Below, piece after piece: positions 1-7,855 of a DNA stretch of 64,000 nt; the stretch's first letter is position 1, and each line of letters opens with the position of its first letter. The DNA lies in contig NZ_JAGGOG010000003.1 of NCBI RefSeq assembly GCF_018614655.1, forward strand, positions 124,001-188,000, in the 5' to 3' direction. This DNA is from Pseudomonas fluorescens. Its GTDB lineage: Bacteria > Pseudomonadota > Gammaproteobacteria > Pseudomonadales > Pseudomonadaceae. The notes beneath the pieces were generated by a model that saw only the letters and a program-made list of their open reading frames with translations, searched no databases and was not told where the DNA came from. Made by a program: the position numbers and the translations under genes.

Positions 1-79
1 GACCCAGGGTCTGACCAGCGGCATCGACGACAAACCAGTCGCGCTGAACTGTTTCCGGTTTTGCAGTAAAAGTTGTCAT
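1..79 (-). CDS. rplM: 50S ribosomal protein L13, 5' end only
   Basis: The minus strand from the ATG at 77-79 encodes MTTFTAKPETVQRDWFVVDA and then AGQTLG, which is the N-terminus of Pseudomonas L13. L13 is an early-assembling large-subunit protein, normally about 142 residues and followed by rpsI. Only the first 26 codons are inside the window. A purine-rich AAAGA lies just upstream of the ATG. Confidence 0.93.
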   Translation of the reverse strand, partial: MTTFTAKPETVQRDWFVVDAAGQTLG

Positions 80-121
80 TCTTTAATAGCCTCAGGGGCC
101 GCCCTGTAAATTAGACGGCGG

Positions 122-150
122 ATCTTACTGAATAGTGCGTACTTTGACAA
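122..150 (-). promoter_or_regulatory. candidate sigma-70 promoter of rplM
   Basis: Read on the minus strand, TTGTCA (145-150) and TAAGAT (122-127) are separated by exactly 17 bp. This would give a short leader of about 35-40 nt before the rplM ATG. The leader can fold a small hairpin with CCGCC/GGCGG arms at 99-121. The call rests on consensus match and position only. Confidence 0.5.
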
Positions 151-327
151 GTCAAAGGCAGCCGGATACAGACGCTATCGGGGGCTCGGGTCAGCGCGTC
201 CGTTCAACGGCAAGATTCTTCGGCAGGCGGCGCATCACTTCCACTGCAGAAAGAGGTGGGCAATTATGCAGATTGCCAAAAAAAATTCAACCTGCTTTTA
301 TGATTGTTTTCCCCAAAGGAGTACCCG

Positions 328-1368
328 ATGGATTATCGACAGCTGGGCCGAACCGATCTGAACGTGAGCGCGATAGCCTTGGGAACCATGACCTGGGGCG
401 AGCAGAACAGCGAGGCAGAGGCCTTCGCACAGATCGAGCGGGCCAAGGCCGCGGGAATTAACTTCCTCGATACGGCGGAAATGTATCCCGTGCCGCCCAA
501 GGCGGACACCTACGCCACCACCGAGCGTTATATCGGTAACTACTTCAAAAGCCGCGGCGACCGTGCCGACTGGATCCTCGCCAGCAAGATCGCCGGTCCC
601 GGCAACACCATCGACTACATCCGCGATGGCCACCTCAAGCACAACCGCAAACACATCGTCGACGCCCTGGACGCCAGCCTCAAGCGCCTGCAAACCGACT
701 GGATCGACCTCTACCAACTGCATTGGCCGGAGCGCAGCACCAACTTCTTCGGACAATTGGCCTACAAGCACAGGGCCGAAGAACACCTGACGCCGCTGGA
801 GGAAACCCTCGAAGCCCTGGACGAACAGGTCAAGGCCGGCAAGATCCGCCACATCGGCCTGTCCAACGAAACCCCATGGGGCACCATGAAGTTCCTGGCC
901 CTGGCCGAAGCCCGTGGCTGGACCCGCGCGGTGTCGATCCAGAACCCCTACAACCTGCTCAACCGCAGCTTTGAAGTCGGCCTGGCGGAAATCGCCATCC
1001 GTGAACAATGCGGTCTGTTGGCCTACTCGCCACTGGCGTTCGGCATGTTGAGCGGCAAATACGAAGGGGGGGCACGTCCGGCAAAAGGTCGCCTGAGCCT
1101 CTATAGCCGCTTCAGCCGCTACTTCAACGCGCAATCGGAAGCGGCATGCAGCCGTTACGTGGCCTTGGCCCGTGAGCACGGCCTGGACCCGGCGCAGATG
1201 GCACTGGCCTTTGTGACGCAGCAGCCCTTCGTGACCAGCAACATCATTGGTGCCACGACGCTGGAACAACTGGACAGCAATATCGCCAGTGCTGACTTGA
1301 AACTGTCGGATGACGTGTTGGCGGGGATTGAGGCGATTCAGAAGGACCACCCGAATCCTGCGCCTTGA
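328..1368 (+). CDS. Tas-like NADP(H)-dependent aldo/keto reductase
   Basis: This 346-residue protein has the aldo/keto reductase fold signatures. N-terminal MDYRQLGRTDLNVS is followed by the catalytic Asp48 and Tyr53 (FLDTAEMYP), Lys87 (ILASKIAG) and His132 (LYQLHWPER). The family reduces aldehydes and ketones with NADPH in the cytoplasm; the substrate cannot be told from sequence. It resembles E. coli Tas and the PAO1 gene next to rplM. The start at 328 is preferred over an in-frame ATG at 304 because AGGAG sits about 8 nt upstream of 328. It is divergent from rplM and has its own intergenic region of about 250 bp. Confidence 0.88.
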   Translation: MDYRQLGRTDLNVSAIALGTMTWGEQNSEAEAFAQIERAKAAGINFLDTAEMYPVPPKADTYATTERYIGNYFKSRGDRADWILASKIAGPGNTIDYIRDGHLKHNRKHIVDALDASLKRLQTDWIDLYQLHWPERSTNFFGQLAYKHRAEEHLTPLEETLEALDEQVKAGKIRHIGLSNETPWGTMKFLALAEARGWTRAVSIQNPYNLLNRSFEVGLAEIAIREQCGLLAYSPLAFGMLSGKYEGGARPAKGRLSLYSRFSRYFNAQSEAACSRYVALAREHGLDPAQMALAFVTQQPFVTSNIIGATTLEQLDSNIASADLKLSDDVLAGIEAIQKDHPNPAP

Positions 1369-1381
1369 TTGACCTCTAAGC

Positions 1382-1470
1382 CGCCTTCGCGAGCAAGCCC
1401 GCTCCCACATTCGACCGAGCGCCATCTTTGGAATGCAGTCGAATGTGGGAGCGGGCTTGCTCGCGAAGAG
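1382..1470. repeat. REP palindrome pair (GTGGGAGCGGGC type)
   Basis: Two inverted copies of a Pseudomonas REP unit, with the GCGAGCAAGCCCGCTCCCAC core, face each other across a spacer of about 35 bp between two convergent genes. The arms are near-perfect complements and could form a large stem-loop. It probably also acts as a transcription barrier between the aldo/keto reductase and the acyl-CoA dehydrogenase. Confidence 0.85.
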
Positions 1471-1491
1471 GCCCTCAAAGTCACCACAGAT

Positions 1492-2628
1492 TCAAAGCGC
1501 CCGCGCAATAATCTCCTTCATGATTTCATTGGTCCCCGCATAAATGCGCTGCACCCGCGCATCCGCCCAGGCCCGGGCAATCGGGTATTCCCACATGTAG
1601 CCGTAACCGCCGTGCAGCTGCACGCACTCGTCGAGCACCTTGCATTGCAGGTCAGTGGTCCAATACTTGGCCATCGCCGCCGTAGGCACGTCCAGCTTGC
1701 CTTCCAGGTGTTGCTCCAGGCACTTGTCGACAAACACCCGGCCAATCTGCACCTCAGTGGCAATCTCCGCCAACTTGAAGCGGGTGTTCTGGAAATCGGC
1801 AATCGGCTTGCCAAACGCTTTACGCTCGCGGGTGTACTCCAGGGTCCATTGCAGTGCCGCCTCGGCAGATGACAAGGCGCCAATGGCCACGGTCAAACGC
1901 TCCTGGGGTAATTCCTGCATCAAATAGGCGAAGCCCATCCCCGCCTGCCCCAGCAAGTTCTCCTTGGGTACCCGCACATCCTGAAAGAACAGCTCCGAGG
2001 TGTCCTGAGCCTTCATCCCGACCTTTTCCAGGCGCTTGCCCTTGTCGAAGCCCGGCGTATTGGCCTCCACCAGGAACAGGCTGGTGCCCTTCGCGCCAGC
2101 CTTCGGATCGGTCTTGGCCACAACGATGACCAGGTCTGCGAGGAAGCCATTGGTAATAAAAGTCTTCGAGCCGTTGATCACGTATTCATCGCCATCCAGC
2201 ACGGCGGTGGTCTTCACCCCCTGCAGGTCGGAGCCGGCGCCCGGCTCGGTCATGGCGATGGCCGTGACCATCTCTCCGGAAATCAGTTTGGGCAGGTACT
2301 TGTGCTTCAGCGCTTCGCTGCCGTAATGCAGGATGTACGGCGCCACGATGTCCGAATGCAGGGAGAAACCGATCCCGGTCAACCCGAGCCTGCTGATCTC
2401 TTCAATCACCACCGCGCTGTAGAGAAAGTCCGCCCCCAGGCCGCCGTATTCTTCCGGCAGATGAGAGCAGAGCATCCCCGCCTCCCCTGCCTTGTTCCAC
2501 AGGTTGCGATCAATATGCCCCTGTTTTTCCCATTGCCCGTGAAACGGCGCCGCGTCTTTTTCTAGGAAGGTGCGCACGCTCTGACGGAAGAGTTCGTGCT
2601 CCGAGCTGAACAAGGTTCTGGGAATCAT
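1492..2628 (-). CDS. acyl-CoA dehydrogenase (long-chain/isovaleryl-like)
   Basis: This is a 378-residue FAD-dependent acyl-CoA dehydrogenase. It has the N-terminal helical domain (HLPEEYGGLGAD), the family signature AIAMTEPGAGSDLQGVKT near residues 125-145, and the C-terminal signature VQLHGGYGYMWEYPIARAW. It would catalyse alpha,beta-dehydrogenation of an acyl-CoA and pass electrons to ETF. The IYEGT motif that carries the catalytic Glu in short- and medium-chain enzymes is IYAGT here. The base is therefore probably the Glu in the QERLTVA helix near residue 240, as in long-chain and isovaleryl enzymes (inference). The ATG at 2628 is preferred over an upstream one because AGGTGG precedes it. 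The substrate is unknown. Confidence 0.87.
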   Translation of the reverse strand: MIPRTLFSSEHELFRQSVRTFLEKDAAPFHGQWEKQGHIDRNLWNKAGEAGMLCSHLPEEYGGLGADFLYSAVVIEEISRLGLTGIGFSLHSDIVAPYILHYGSEALKHKYLPKLISGEMVTAIAMTEPGAGSDLQGVKTTAVLDGDEYVINGSKTFITNGFLADLVIVVAKTDPKAGAKGTSLFLVEANTPGFDKGKRLEKVGMKAQDTSELFFQDVRVPKENLLGQAGMGFAYLMQELPQERLTVAIGALSSAEAALQWTLEYTRERKAFGKPIADFQNTRFKLAEIATEVQIGRVFVDKCLEQHLEGKLDVPTAAMAKYWTTDLQCKVLDECVQLHGGYGYMWEYPIARAWADARVQRIYAGTNEIMKEIIARAL

Positions 2629-2773
2629 GGGCCACCTGTGAGGATTGTCAGACAAGAACAAGATCACAGAGCCTAAGCTCCCGGGACGTCACAGGACACT
2701 GGACACATGCGACAAAAAATAAGACGATCCAGCCGTCTGGTGACCACTTTCCCCTATAAGAATAAATGAAATT

Positions 2774-3769
2774 ATGTCTACCCAAGTCTCCACGCCCTTG
2801 CGGCGCGTCAGCATTTTGGCCATTGATCGGGTGTTTGCTTCCACTCTCATGCAAGCCAAGGATTTCTTCCACCTCGCCAGCCTGCGCTACGGCAAACAGT
2901 TGGGCCAGGGCCTTACTCCGGCATTCGAAACCCGTCTGGTCAGCCCTGACGGGCAATCGGTACGCAGCTTCAGCGACGTGATCATGCCGGTGGACGGCGG
3001 CCTGGAAAATGCCGACATCATCGTCCTTCCAGCCTTCTGGGACGACTTCGACTCCCTGTGCAACCGCTATCCGCAAATCCTGCCCTGGCTACGGGAGCAA
3101 CACGCCCGCGGCACCGTACTCTGCGGCGAAGCCACTGGGGTATTCTGGCTCGCTGAAGCGGGACTATTGGACGGCAAGGAGGCGACCACCTATTGGCGCT
3201 TCTTCAACGCGTTCAGTGAACGGTTCCCCAAGGTCCAACTCAATCAGGACAAGCACCTGACCGACGCCGACAACCTGTATTGCGCCGGCGGCACCACCTC
3301 GGCCTGCGACCTCTACATCTATTTGATCGAGCGCTTCTGCGGCGCCAACATCGCCCAGGCCGTGGCGCGCGACATTCTTTATGAAGTGCAACGCAACTAC
3401 GCCCCCGGTCGCATCGGCTTCGGCGGCCAGAAACTGCATCAGGACGTGATCATCCTGCAGATCCAGCACTGGCTCGAAGAACACTTCGCCGACAAGTTCC
3501 GCTTCGAAGACGTCGCCCGGGAACACGGCATGAGCATCCGCAATTTCATGCGCCGCTTCCAGACTGCCACCGGCGACAAACCCCTGCACTACCTGCAACG
3601 CCTGCGTATCGAAACCGCCAAGGGCTTGCTGTCGGGCAGTCGCAAAAGCATCAAGACCATCAGCTATGAGGTGGGTTATGACGATGCGAGCTTCTTTGCG
3701 CGGTTGTTCCGGCAGCACACCGAGCTGTCACCGAACCAGTACCGGCAGCAGTTTCAGCAAGCCGCCTAA
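2774..3769 (+). CDS. GlxA-family transcriptional regulator (DJ-1/PfpI-like domain plus AraC HTH)
   Basis: The protein has 331 residues. Residues 10-190 form a DJ-1/PfpI-like (class I glutamine amidotransferase-like) sensor domain with ADIIVLPAFWDDF and an elbow at VLCGEATGVFWLAEAG. The usual nucleophile Cys is replaced (GEATG), so this domain is probably non-catalytic. Residues about 230-331 are a double helix-turn-helix AraC domain (FRFEDVAREHGMSIRNFMRR, ISYEVGYDDASFFARLFR). Such proteins are DNA-binding activators. The divergent acyl-CoA dehydrogenase is the obvious candidate target, separated by 145 bp. Confidence 0.85.
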   Translation: MSTQVSTPLRRVSILAIDRVFASTLMQAKDFFHLASLRYGKQLGQGLTPAFETRLVSPDGQSVRSFSDVIMPVDGGLENADIIVLPAFWDDFDSLCNRYPQILPWLREQHARGTVLCGEATGVFWLAEAGLLDGKEATTYWRFFNAFSERFPKVQLNQDKHLTDADNLYCAGGTTSACDLYIYLIERFCGANIAQAVARDILYEVQRNYAPGRIGFGGQKLHQDVIILQIQHWLEEHFADKFRFEDVAREHGMSIRNFMRRFQTATGDKPLHYLQRLRIETAKGLLSGSRKSIKTISYEVGYDDASFFARLFRQHTELSPNQYRQQFQQAA

Positions 3770-3787
3770 GCCAGGGTGTACACGGGA

Positions 3788-3901
3788 CAAAATGTGGGAG
3801 CGGCGGTGCGACGATTCGACTTGCTCGCGAAGGTGCTGTATCAGCCAACAGATTCAGTGACTGACACTCCGCCTTCGCGAGCAAGCCCGCACACATTTGG
3901 A
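3788..3901. repeat. REP pair, left arm with inserted segment
   Basis: The right arm is a normal REP unit (CCTTCGCGAGCAAGCCCGC). The left arm is split by about 16 bp (CGGTGCGACGATTCGA) between GTGGGAGCGG and CTTGCTCGCGAAG. The pair lies between convergent genes. Confidence 0.75.
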
Positions 3902-3924
3902 TCTCGACTGCTCTTTAGATCGTA

Positions 3925-3956
3925 TAAAAAAGGCCCGCATCGCTGCAGGCCTTTTT
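3925..3956. terminator. bidirectional rho-independent terminator
   Basis: AAAAAAGGCC and GGCCTTTTT arms surround a GC-rich loop, with A- and T-tracts on both flanks. It sits 17 bp past the zapE stop and downstream of the AraC-type gene, so it can serve both convergent units. Confidence 0.8.
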
Positions 3957-3973
3957 CATTTCGATCACACCGC

Positions 3974-5068
3974 TTAAGGCTTATGCGCCCGCGACAGGAA
4001 CTCGTGGGATTGCATTTCCAGCAAGCGGCTCAAGGTCCGTTGGAATTCGAAGTTCAAGCGACCACCCGTGTAGAGGTCCTTGAGCTCGACTTCGGCCGAG
4101 ATGATCAGCTTCACGTTACGGTCGTAAAATTCATCGACCATGTTGATAAAACGTCGGGCGATGTCGTCGGTGGTGACGGTCATTTGCTCGACGCCGCTCA
4201 AGATAACGGCATGGAAGATCTTGCCCAGTTCGATGTAGTCGTTCTGGCTGCGGGGGCCGTCGCACAGTTCGCGGAAATCGAACCAGGCCACATCGTCGCA
4301 GGTGCGCAGGGCGATGATTTCGCGGTTTTCAATAATCAGCTTATCGTTTTCCACGGCCTGGGTGCATTCCGGCGTCAGGGCACGGAAGCTTTTGCGCAGG
4401 CTTTCCTGAGCCGCTTCGTCGAGCGGGAAGTGGAACAACTCCGCTTGTTCGAGGTGACGCAGGCGGTAGTCGACGCCACTGTCGACATTGACGATGTCGG
4501 TGTTCTGCTTGATCAGCGCGATGGCCGGCAGGAAGCGCGCCCGCTGCAGGCCGTCCTTGTACAGGCCGTCCGGCACGATGTTCGAGGTAGCGACCAGGGT
4601 CACGCCGTTCTTGAACAGTTCTTCCATCAGCGTGCCGAGGATCATGGCGTCGGTGATGTCGGAGACGAAAAACTCATCGAAACAGATCACCCGCGCTTCG
4701 TCTGAGAAACGCTTGGCAATGATGGTCAGCGGGTTTTTCTCGCCGGGAAGGGTCTTCATCTCTTCATGCACACGCTTCATGAAGCGGTGGAAGTGAGTAC
4801 GGACCTTTTCCTTGAACGGCAACGCTTCGAAGAACGTGTCCACCAGGTAAGTCTTGCCCCGGCCCACGCCACCCCAGAAATACAGACCTTTGACCGGCGC
4901 TTGGTCTTTCTTGCCAAACAGTTTGCTGAACATCCCCGGTTTGTTCTGCGAGGCCTGGACGAGATCGTCGTATAGGCGCTGCAAATGACGCACCGCAGTT
5001 TCCTGGGCGGCGTCATGGAAGAATTCGGGGCGTTTCAGATCAGCTTGATATCGTTCTAGGGGCGTCAT
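3974..5068 (-). CDS. zapE: cell division ATPase ZapE (AFG1-like)
   Basis: This 364-residue protein begins MTPLERYQADLKRPEFFHDA and has Walker A GGVGRGKT at residues 66-73 and Walker B VICFDEFFV near 132. ZapE/YhcM is an AFG1-family ATPase that binds the FtsZ ring and is needed for division under stress in E. coli. Length and motifs are typical. It is followed on the same strand by a terminator, and trpS lies 78 bp upstream on the same strand. PAO1 has the same order (zapE next to trpS). Confidence 0.92.
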   Translation of the reverse strand: MTPLERYQADLKRPEFFHDAAQETAVRHLQRLYDDLVQASQNKPGMFSKLFGKKDQAPVKGLYFWGGVGRGKTYLVDTFFEALPFKEKVRTHFHRFMKRVHEEMKTLPGEKNPLTIIAKRFSDEARVICFDEFFVSDITDAMILGTLMEELFKNGVTLVATSNIVPDGLYKDGLQRARFLPAIALIKQNTDIVNVDSGVDYRLRHLEQAELFHFPLDEAAQESLRKSFRALTPECTQAVENDKLIIENREIIALRTCDDVAWFDFRELCDGPRSQNDYIELGKIFHAVILSGVEQMTVTTDDIARRFINMVDEFYDRNVKLIISAEVELKDLYTGGRLNFEFQRTLSRLLEMQSHEFLSRAHKP

Positions 5069-5146
5069 AATTCGTTAGCAAGGCAACAAAAACGGGCCGC
5101 CACTGTAACGACGGCCCTGAAGAATGGCAATCAACCCTTGGTCGGG

Positions 5147-6502
5147 TTAATCCTCGATTGGAGTCAGAGCGACGCGCAAGGCGTCGATGGCAGCATCGCG
5201 CGATGCACTGTCGGCGAAGGCCGGGCTGTCAGCCACGACCGCACCTTCCAGCCAGACACTGAAGCTCAGGGCTTCGCTGCGCACGTCCAGGTCCTGGCCC
5301 GACTGCAACTGCTTGGTCACGGCACCCGCCGTTTTACCGTCGGCAAAGTTGCGCGACAGCAGCAGTTGCTCACCTTCGGCGGCCAGCAGGCGGAAGCGGA
5401 AGCTGCCGTCGTCTTCGCGGAAACTGACGAAACGCGCGGCCTTCACGGCTTTCTTCTTGGTGCTGGCAGCAACGGCTGTCTGGTTGACGAACGAACGCAG
5501 ACCAACCGCTTCGCGCAGTTCGCTGAGGAACGGAGCGGCCACGGCACGGGCTTTTTGGGCACCGACCAGCAGCAGGTCTTCCATGTCCGAAGGACGCGAC
5601 ATCAGTTGATGGTAGCGCTCGCGGGCTTCGCCCAGTTGGCCGTCCAGCAGTTGGAACAGACGGTTCTTCGCCTCGCCCCAGCCCAGGCCTTGCAGCAGTT
5701 CGCCACGGAACTCTTCTTCCTGGGCCTTGGTGGCAAACGCCTGGAACAAGGTGAACAGGTGGGAGTTGTCCGGATCCTTGGCTTCGCCCGGTGCGCGGGA
5801 GTCGGTGACGATCCGCGAGATGGCGTCTTTCATGTCTTTGGCGCTGGTGAACAACGGGATGGTGTTGTCGTAGCTCTTCGACATCTTGCGGCCGTCCAGG
5901 CCTGGCAAGGTGGCGACGCTTTCTTCGATCAACGCCTCAGGCATGGTGAAGAATTCTTTACCGTTGCCGAACAGGTGGTTGAAGCGCTGGCCAATGTCCC
6001 GGGCCATTTCCACGTGCTGGATCTGGTCACGACCGACCGGCACCTTGTGGGCGTTGAACATCAGGATGTCCGCCGCCATCAGCACCGGGTAGCTGTACAG
6101 GCCCATGGTGATGCCCGCATCCGGGTCTTCGCCGTTTTCCAGATTCTTGTCTACCGAGGCCTTGTAGGCGTGGGCGCGGTTGAGCAGGCCTTTAGCCGCC
6201 ACGCAGGTCAGCAGCCAGGTCAGCTCGGGAATTTCCGGGATGTCGGACTGACGGTAGAAGGTCACCCGGTTCACATCCAGGCCACCGGCCAGCCAGCTCG
6301 CGGCGATTTCCATACGCGAGCGCTGGATGCGCTGCGGGTCATCGCATTTGATCAGGGCGTGGTAGTCGGCCAGGAAGTAGAAAGAGTCGGCATTGACGTC
6401 CTGGCTGGCAAGGATCGCCGGGCGGATGGCCCCCGCGTAGTTGCCCAGGTGCGGCGTGCCGGTGGTGGTGATGCCGGTGAGGATACGGGTACGAGTCGTC
6501 AT
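5147..6502 (-). CDS. trpS: tryptophan--tRNA ligase, long form with C-terminal domain
   Basis: This class I synthetase of 451 residues has the HIGH-like motif TGTPHLGNY at 14-22 and GRKMSKSYDN near 206. It charges tRNA-Trp with tryptophan in the cytoplasm. Typical bacterial TrpS is about 330-340 residues; this one has about 110 extra residues at the C-terminus. That tail contains a block, ARFVSFREDDGSFRFRL followed by AAEGEQLLLS, that resembles the DUF1508/YegP fold. The extension appears usual in Pseudomonas (PAO1 PA4439 is of similar length), so it is not an assembly fusion. The ATG at 6502 lies 25 bp downstream of the hydrolase stop. Confidence 0.95.
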   Translation of the reverse strand: MTTRTRILTGITTTGTPHLGNYAGAIRPAILASQDVNADSFYFLADYHALIKCDDPQRIQRSRMEIAASWLAGGLDVNRVTFYRQSDIPEIPELTWLLTCVAAKGLLNRAHAYKASVDKNLENGEDPDAGITMGLYSYPVLMAADILMFNAHKVPVGRDQIQHVEMARDIGQRFNHLFGNGKEFFTMPEALIEESVATLPGLDGRKMSKSYDNTIPLFTSAKDMKDAISRIVTDSRAPGEAKDPDNSHLFTLFQAFATKAQEEEFRGELLQGLGWGEAKNRLFQLLDGQLGEARERYHQLMSRPSDMEDLLLVGAQKARAVAAPFLSELREAVGLRSFVNQTAVAASTKKKAVKAARFVSFREDDGSFRFRLLAAEGEQLLLSRNFADGKTAGAVTKQLQSGQDLDVRSEALSFSVWLEGAVVADSPAFADSASRDAAIDALRVALTPIED

Positions 6503-6526
6503 GGGTAATCGCTTATCAGACTGCTA

Positions 6527-7156
6527 TCAATTCGAAAGGCGCGGCAGCACCAGATCCTTGAGATCGGTCAGCTTGCCATGAAAAAAGTGTCCGCATTCTG
6601 CCACTTTCAGCAGCTCATGGGGGCGATTCAAGGCCGCGGACCAGTCGTAGACGGTCTGGGGGTCGACCACTTCGTCGGTTTCCGGCTGGATCAGGGTCAA
6701 TGGGCAGTTCTGCGGCAGCACATCCTGATCGCGCAGGCGCATGACCGCAGCCGCCACCATGAACAGGTGCGCCAGCTTTTCACCCTTGGCTTCCAGGCGA
6801 CCGCCGAGACTTGCTGCCACATATCCACCGAAGGAGAACCCCAGCAGGGTAATGGGCAGGTCGGGGTGTTTTTCACGCAGCCAGGTAGCGGCCGCTTCGG
6901 CATCGTCCACTTCACCGGTGGACATATCGTGGGTTCCGGCGCTGGCGCCGACGCCACGATAATTGAAACGCAAAGTAATCAAACCGGCATCGCGTGCAGT
7001 GCGCTGCAAGGTCGAAACCACTTTGTTGAGCATGGTGCCGCCCTGCACCGGGTTAGGGTGGCAGATCAGCGCCAGGCCACGTGGCTCGGGGTGATCCAGA
7101 TACAGGGCTTCCAGTTGGCCTACCGGGCCTTCGATCAAAACGGGGGTTTCACGCAT
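6527..7156 (-). CDS. alpha/beta hydrolase (dienelactone-hydrolase-like, YqiA/BAAT-type small hydrolase)
   Basis: The protein has 209 residues. The nucleophile elbow is GFSFGG with Ser108, the likely acid is Asp161 in QPETDEVVDP, and the likely His is His190 in ECGHFFHG. The oxyanion region is CHPNPVQGGTMLNKVV. The family hydrolyses esters or acts on CoA-linked or small substrates; the specific substrate is unknown. The start is uncertain. ATG 7156 gives a normal family N-terminus (MRETPVLIEGPVGQLE), but its GGAG is about 14 nt upstream. An in-frame start at 7219 would add 21 unrelated-looking residues. It is upstream of trpS on the same strand, 24 bp apart. Confidence 0.82.
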   Translation of the reverse strand: MRETPVLIEGPVGQLEALYLDHPEPRGLALICHPNPVQGGTMLNKVVSTLQRTARDAGLITLRFNYRGVGASAGTHDMSTGEVDDAEAAATWLREKHPDLPITLLGFSFGGYVAASLGGRLEAKGEKLAHLFMVAAAVMRLRDQDVLPQNCPLTLIQPETDEVVDPQTVYDWSAALNRPHELLKVAECGHFFHGKLTDLKDLVLPRLSN

Positions 7157-7303
7157 CAGCAAGGAAGGAACTCCGTGACCTCTCAAGGGGTCGACTCGTC
7201 TAGCTAAAAGTCTGTGCATGGCATCATTGCGAACTTAATCGCGGTATACAGCGCAGGTCCGAGCCGTTAACGTAAAGCAAAGCCGTTTATAGAGGAAGGA
7301 CTC

Positions 7304-7741
7304 GTGGAACACTCGCTCTTAGTTTGGTTGTTGCCGACTCTCGCCTTGGTTGCCGGTGTCGCCATTGGATTCCTAGTTGCTCGCCTGCTGCCCAATGCGG
7401 CGCCTAACCGCACGCAGCGTCAGTTGGACGACATTCAGGAACGTTTTGACAGTTATCAGAACGAGGTTGTTACCCACTTCAACAGCACCGCGACCCTGGT
7501 GAAAAAGCTCACTCAGAGCTATCAGGAAGTACAAGATCATCTCGCCGAGGGCGCCAACCGCCTGGCCCTGGACGACATCACCCGTCAGCGTCTGCTGGCC
7601 GCGCTGCATTCCGATGCGGTACAAGCTCCACGGGAACGCCTGACCCCGCCACGGGAAAACCAGGAACCGCCTCGGGACTACGCGCCAAAAACGCCGAACG
7701 CCCCAGGCATGCTGGATGAGCATTACGGCTTGAAGAAGTAA
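7304..7741 (+). CDS. zapG: ZapG (YhcB/DUF1043) envelope and division protein
   Basis: The protein has 145 residues with one N-terminal membrane helix (about residues 5-27). A cytoplasmic coiled-coil region follows (about 35-90: RQLDDIQERFDSYQNEVVTH, STATLVKKLTQSYQEVQDHL), then a proline-rich tail ending MLDEHYGLKK. YhcB/ZapG proteins interact with the divisome and elongation machinery in gamma-proteobacteria. The start is GTG at 7304, with GAGGAAGG about 6 nt upstream. It is divergent from the hydrolase and closely followed by a strong terminator. Confidence 0.88.
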   Translation: MEHSLLVWLLPTLALVAGVAIGFLVARLLPNAAPNRTQRQLDDIQERFDSYQNEVVTHFNSTATLVKKLTQSYQEVQDHLAEGANRLALDDITRQRLLAALHSDAVQAPRERLTPPRENQEPPRDYAPKTPNAPGMLDEHYGLKK

Positions 7742-7760
7742 TACGCTTTCAAGCGACATA

Positions 7761-7796
7761 AAAAGCCCGGCTGATCGACGATCAGCCGGGCTTTTT
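7761..7796 (+). terminator. rho-independent terminator after zapG
   Basis: A perfect 13-bp stem (AAGCCCGGCTGAT/ATCAGCCGGGCTT) has a short CGACG loop and a TTTTT run, starting about 20 bp past the zapG stop. Confidence 0.9.
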
Positions 7797-7855
7797 GTTG
7801 GGCGGTCTACCCTACAACACAGCCCCCATGTGGGAGCAGACTTGTGTGGAAGCCC

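Noticed and set aside
135..461. 108-codon frame spanning the rplM control region
   Set aside because: It runs through the promoter and overlaps the aldo/keto reductase in another frame.
5138..6508. Long open frame opposite trpS (456 codons)
   Set aside because: It mirrors trpS codon structure on the other strand; the trpS frame has clear synthetase motifs.
7820..7850. Partial REP core (ATGTGGGAGCAGACTTGT)
   Set aside because: It is only half an element, with no opposing arm; not listed as a repeat.
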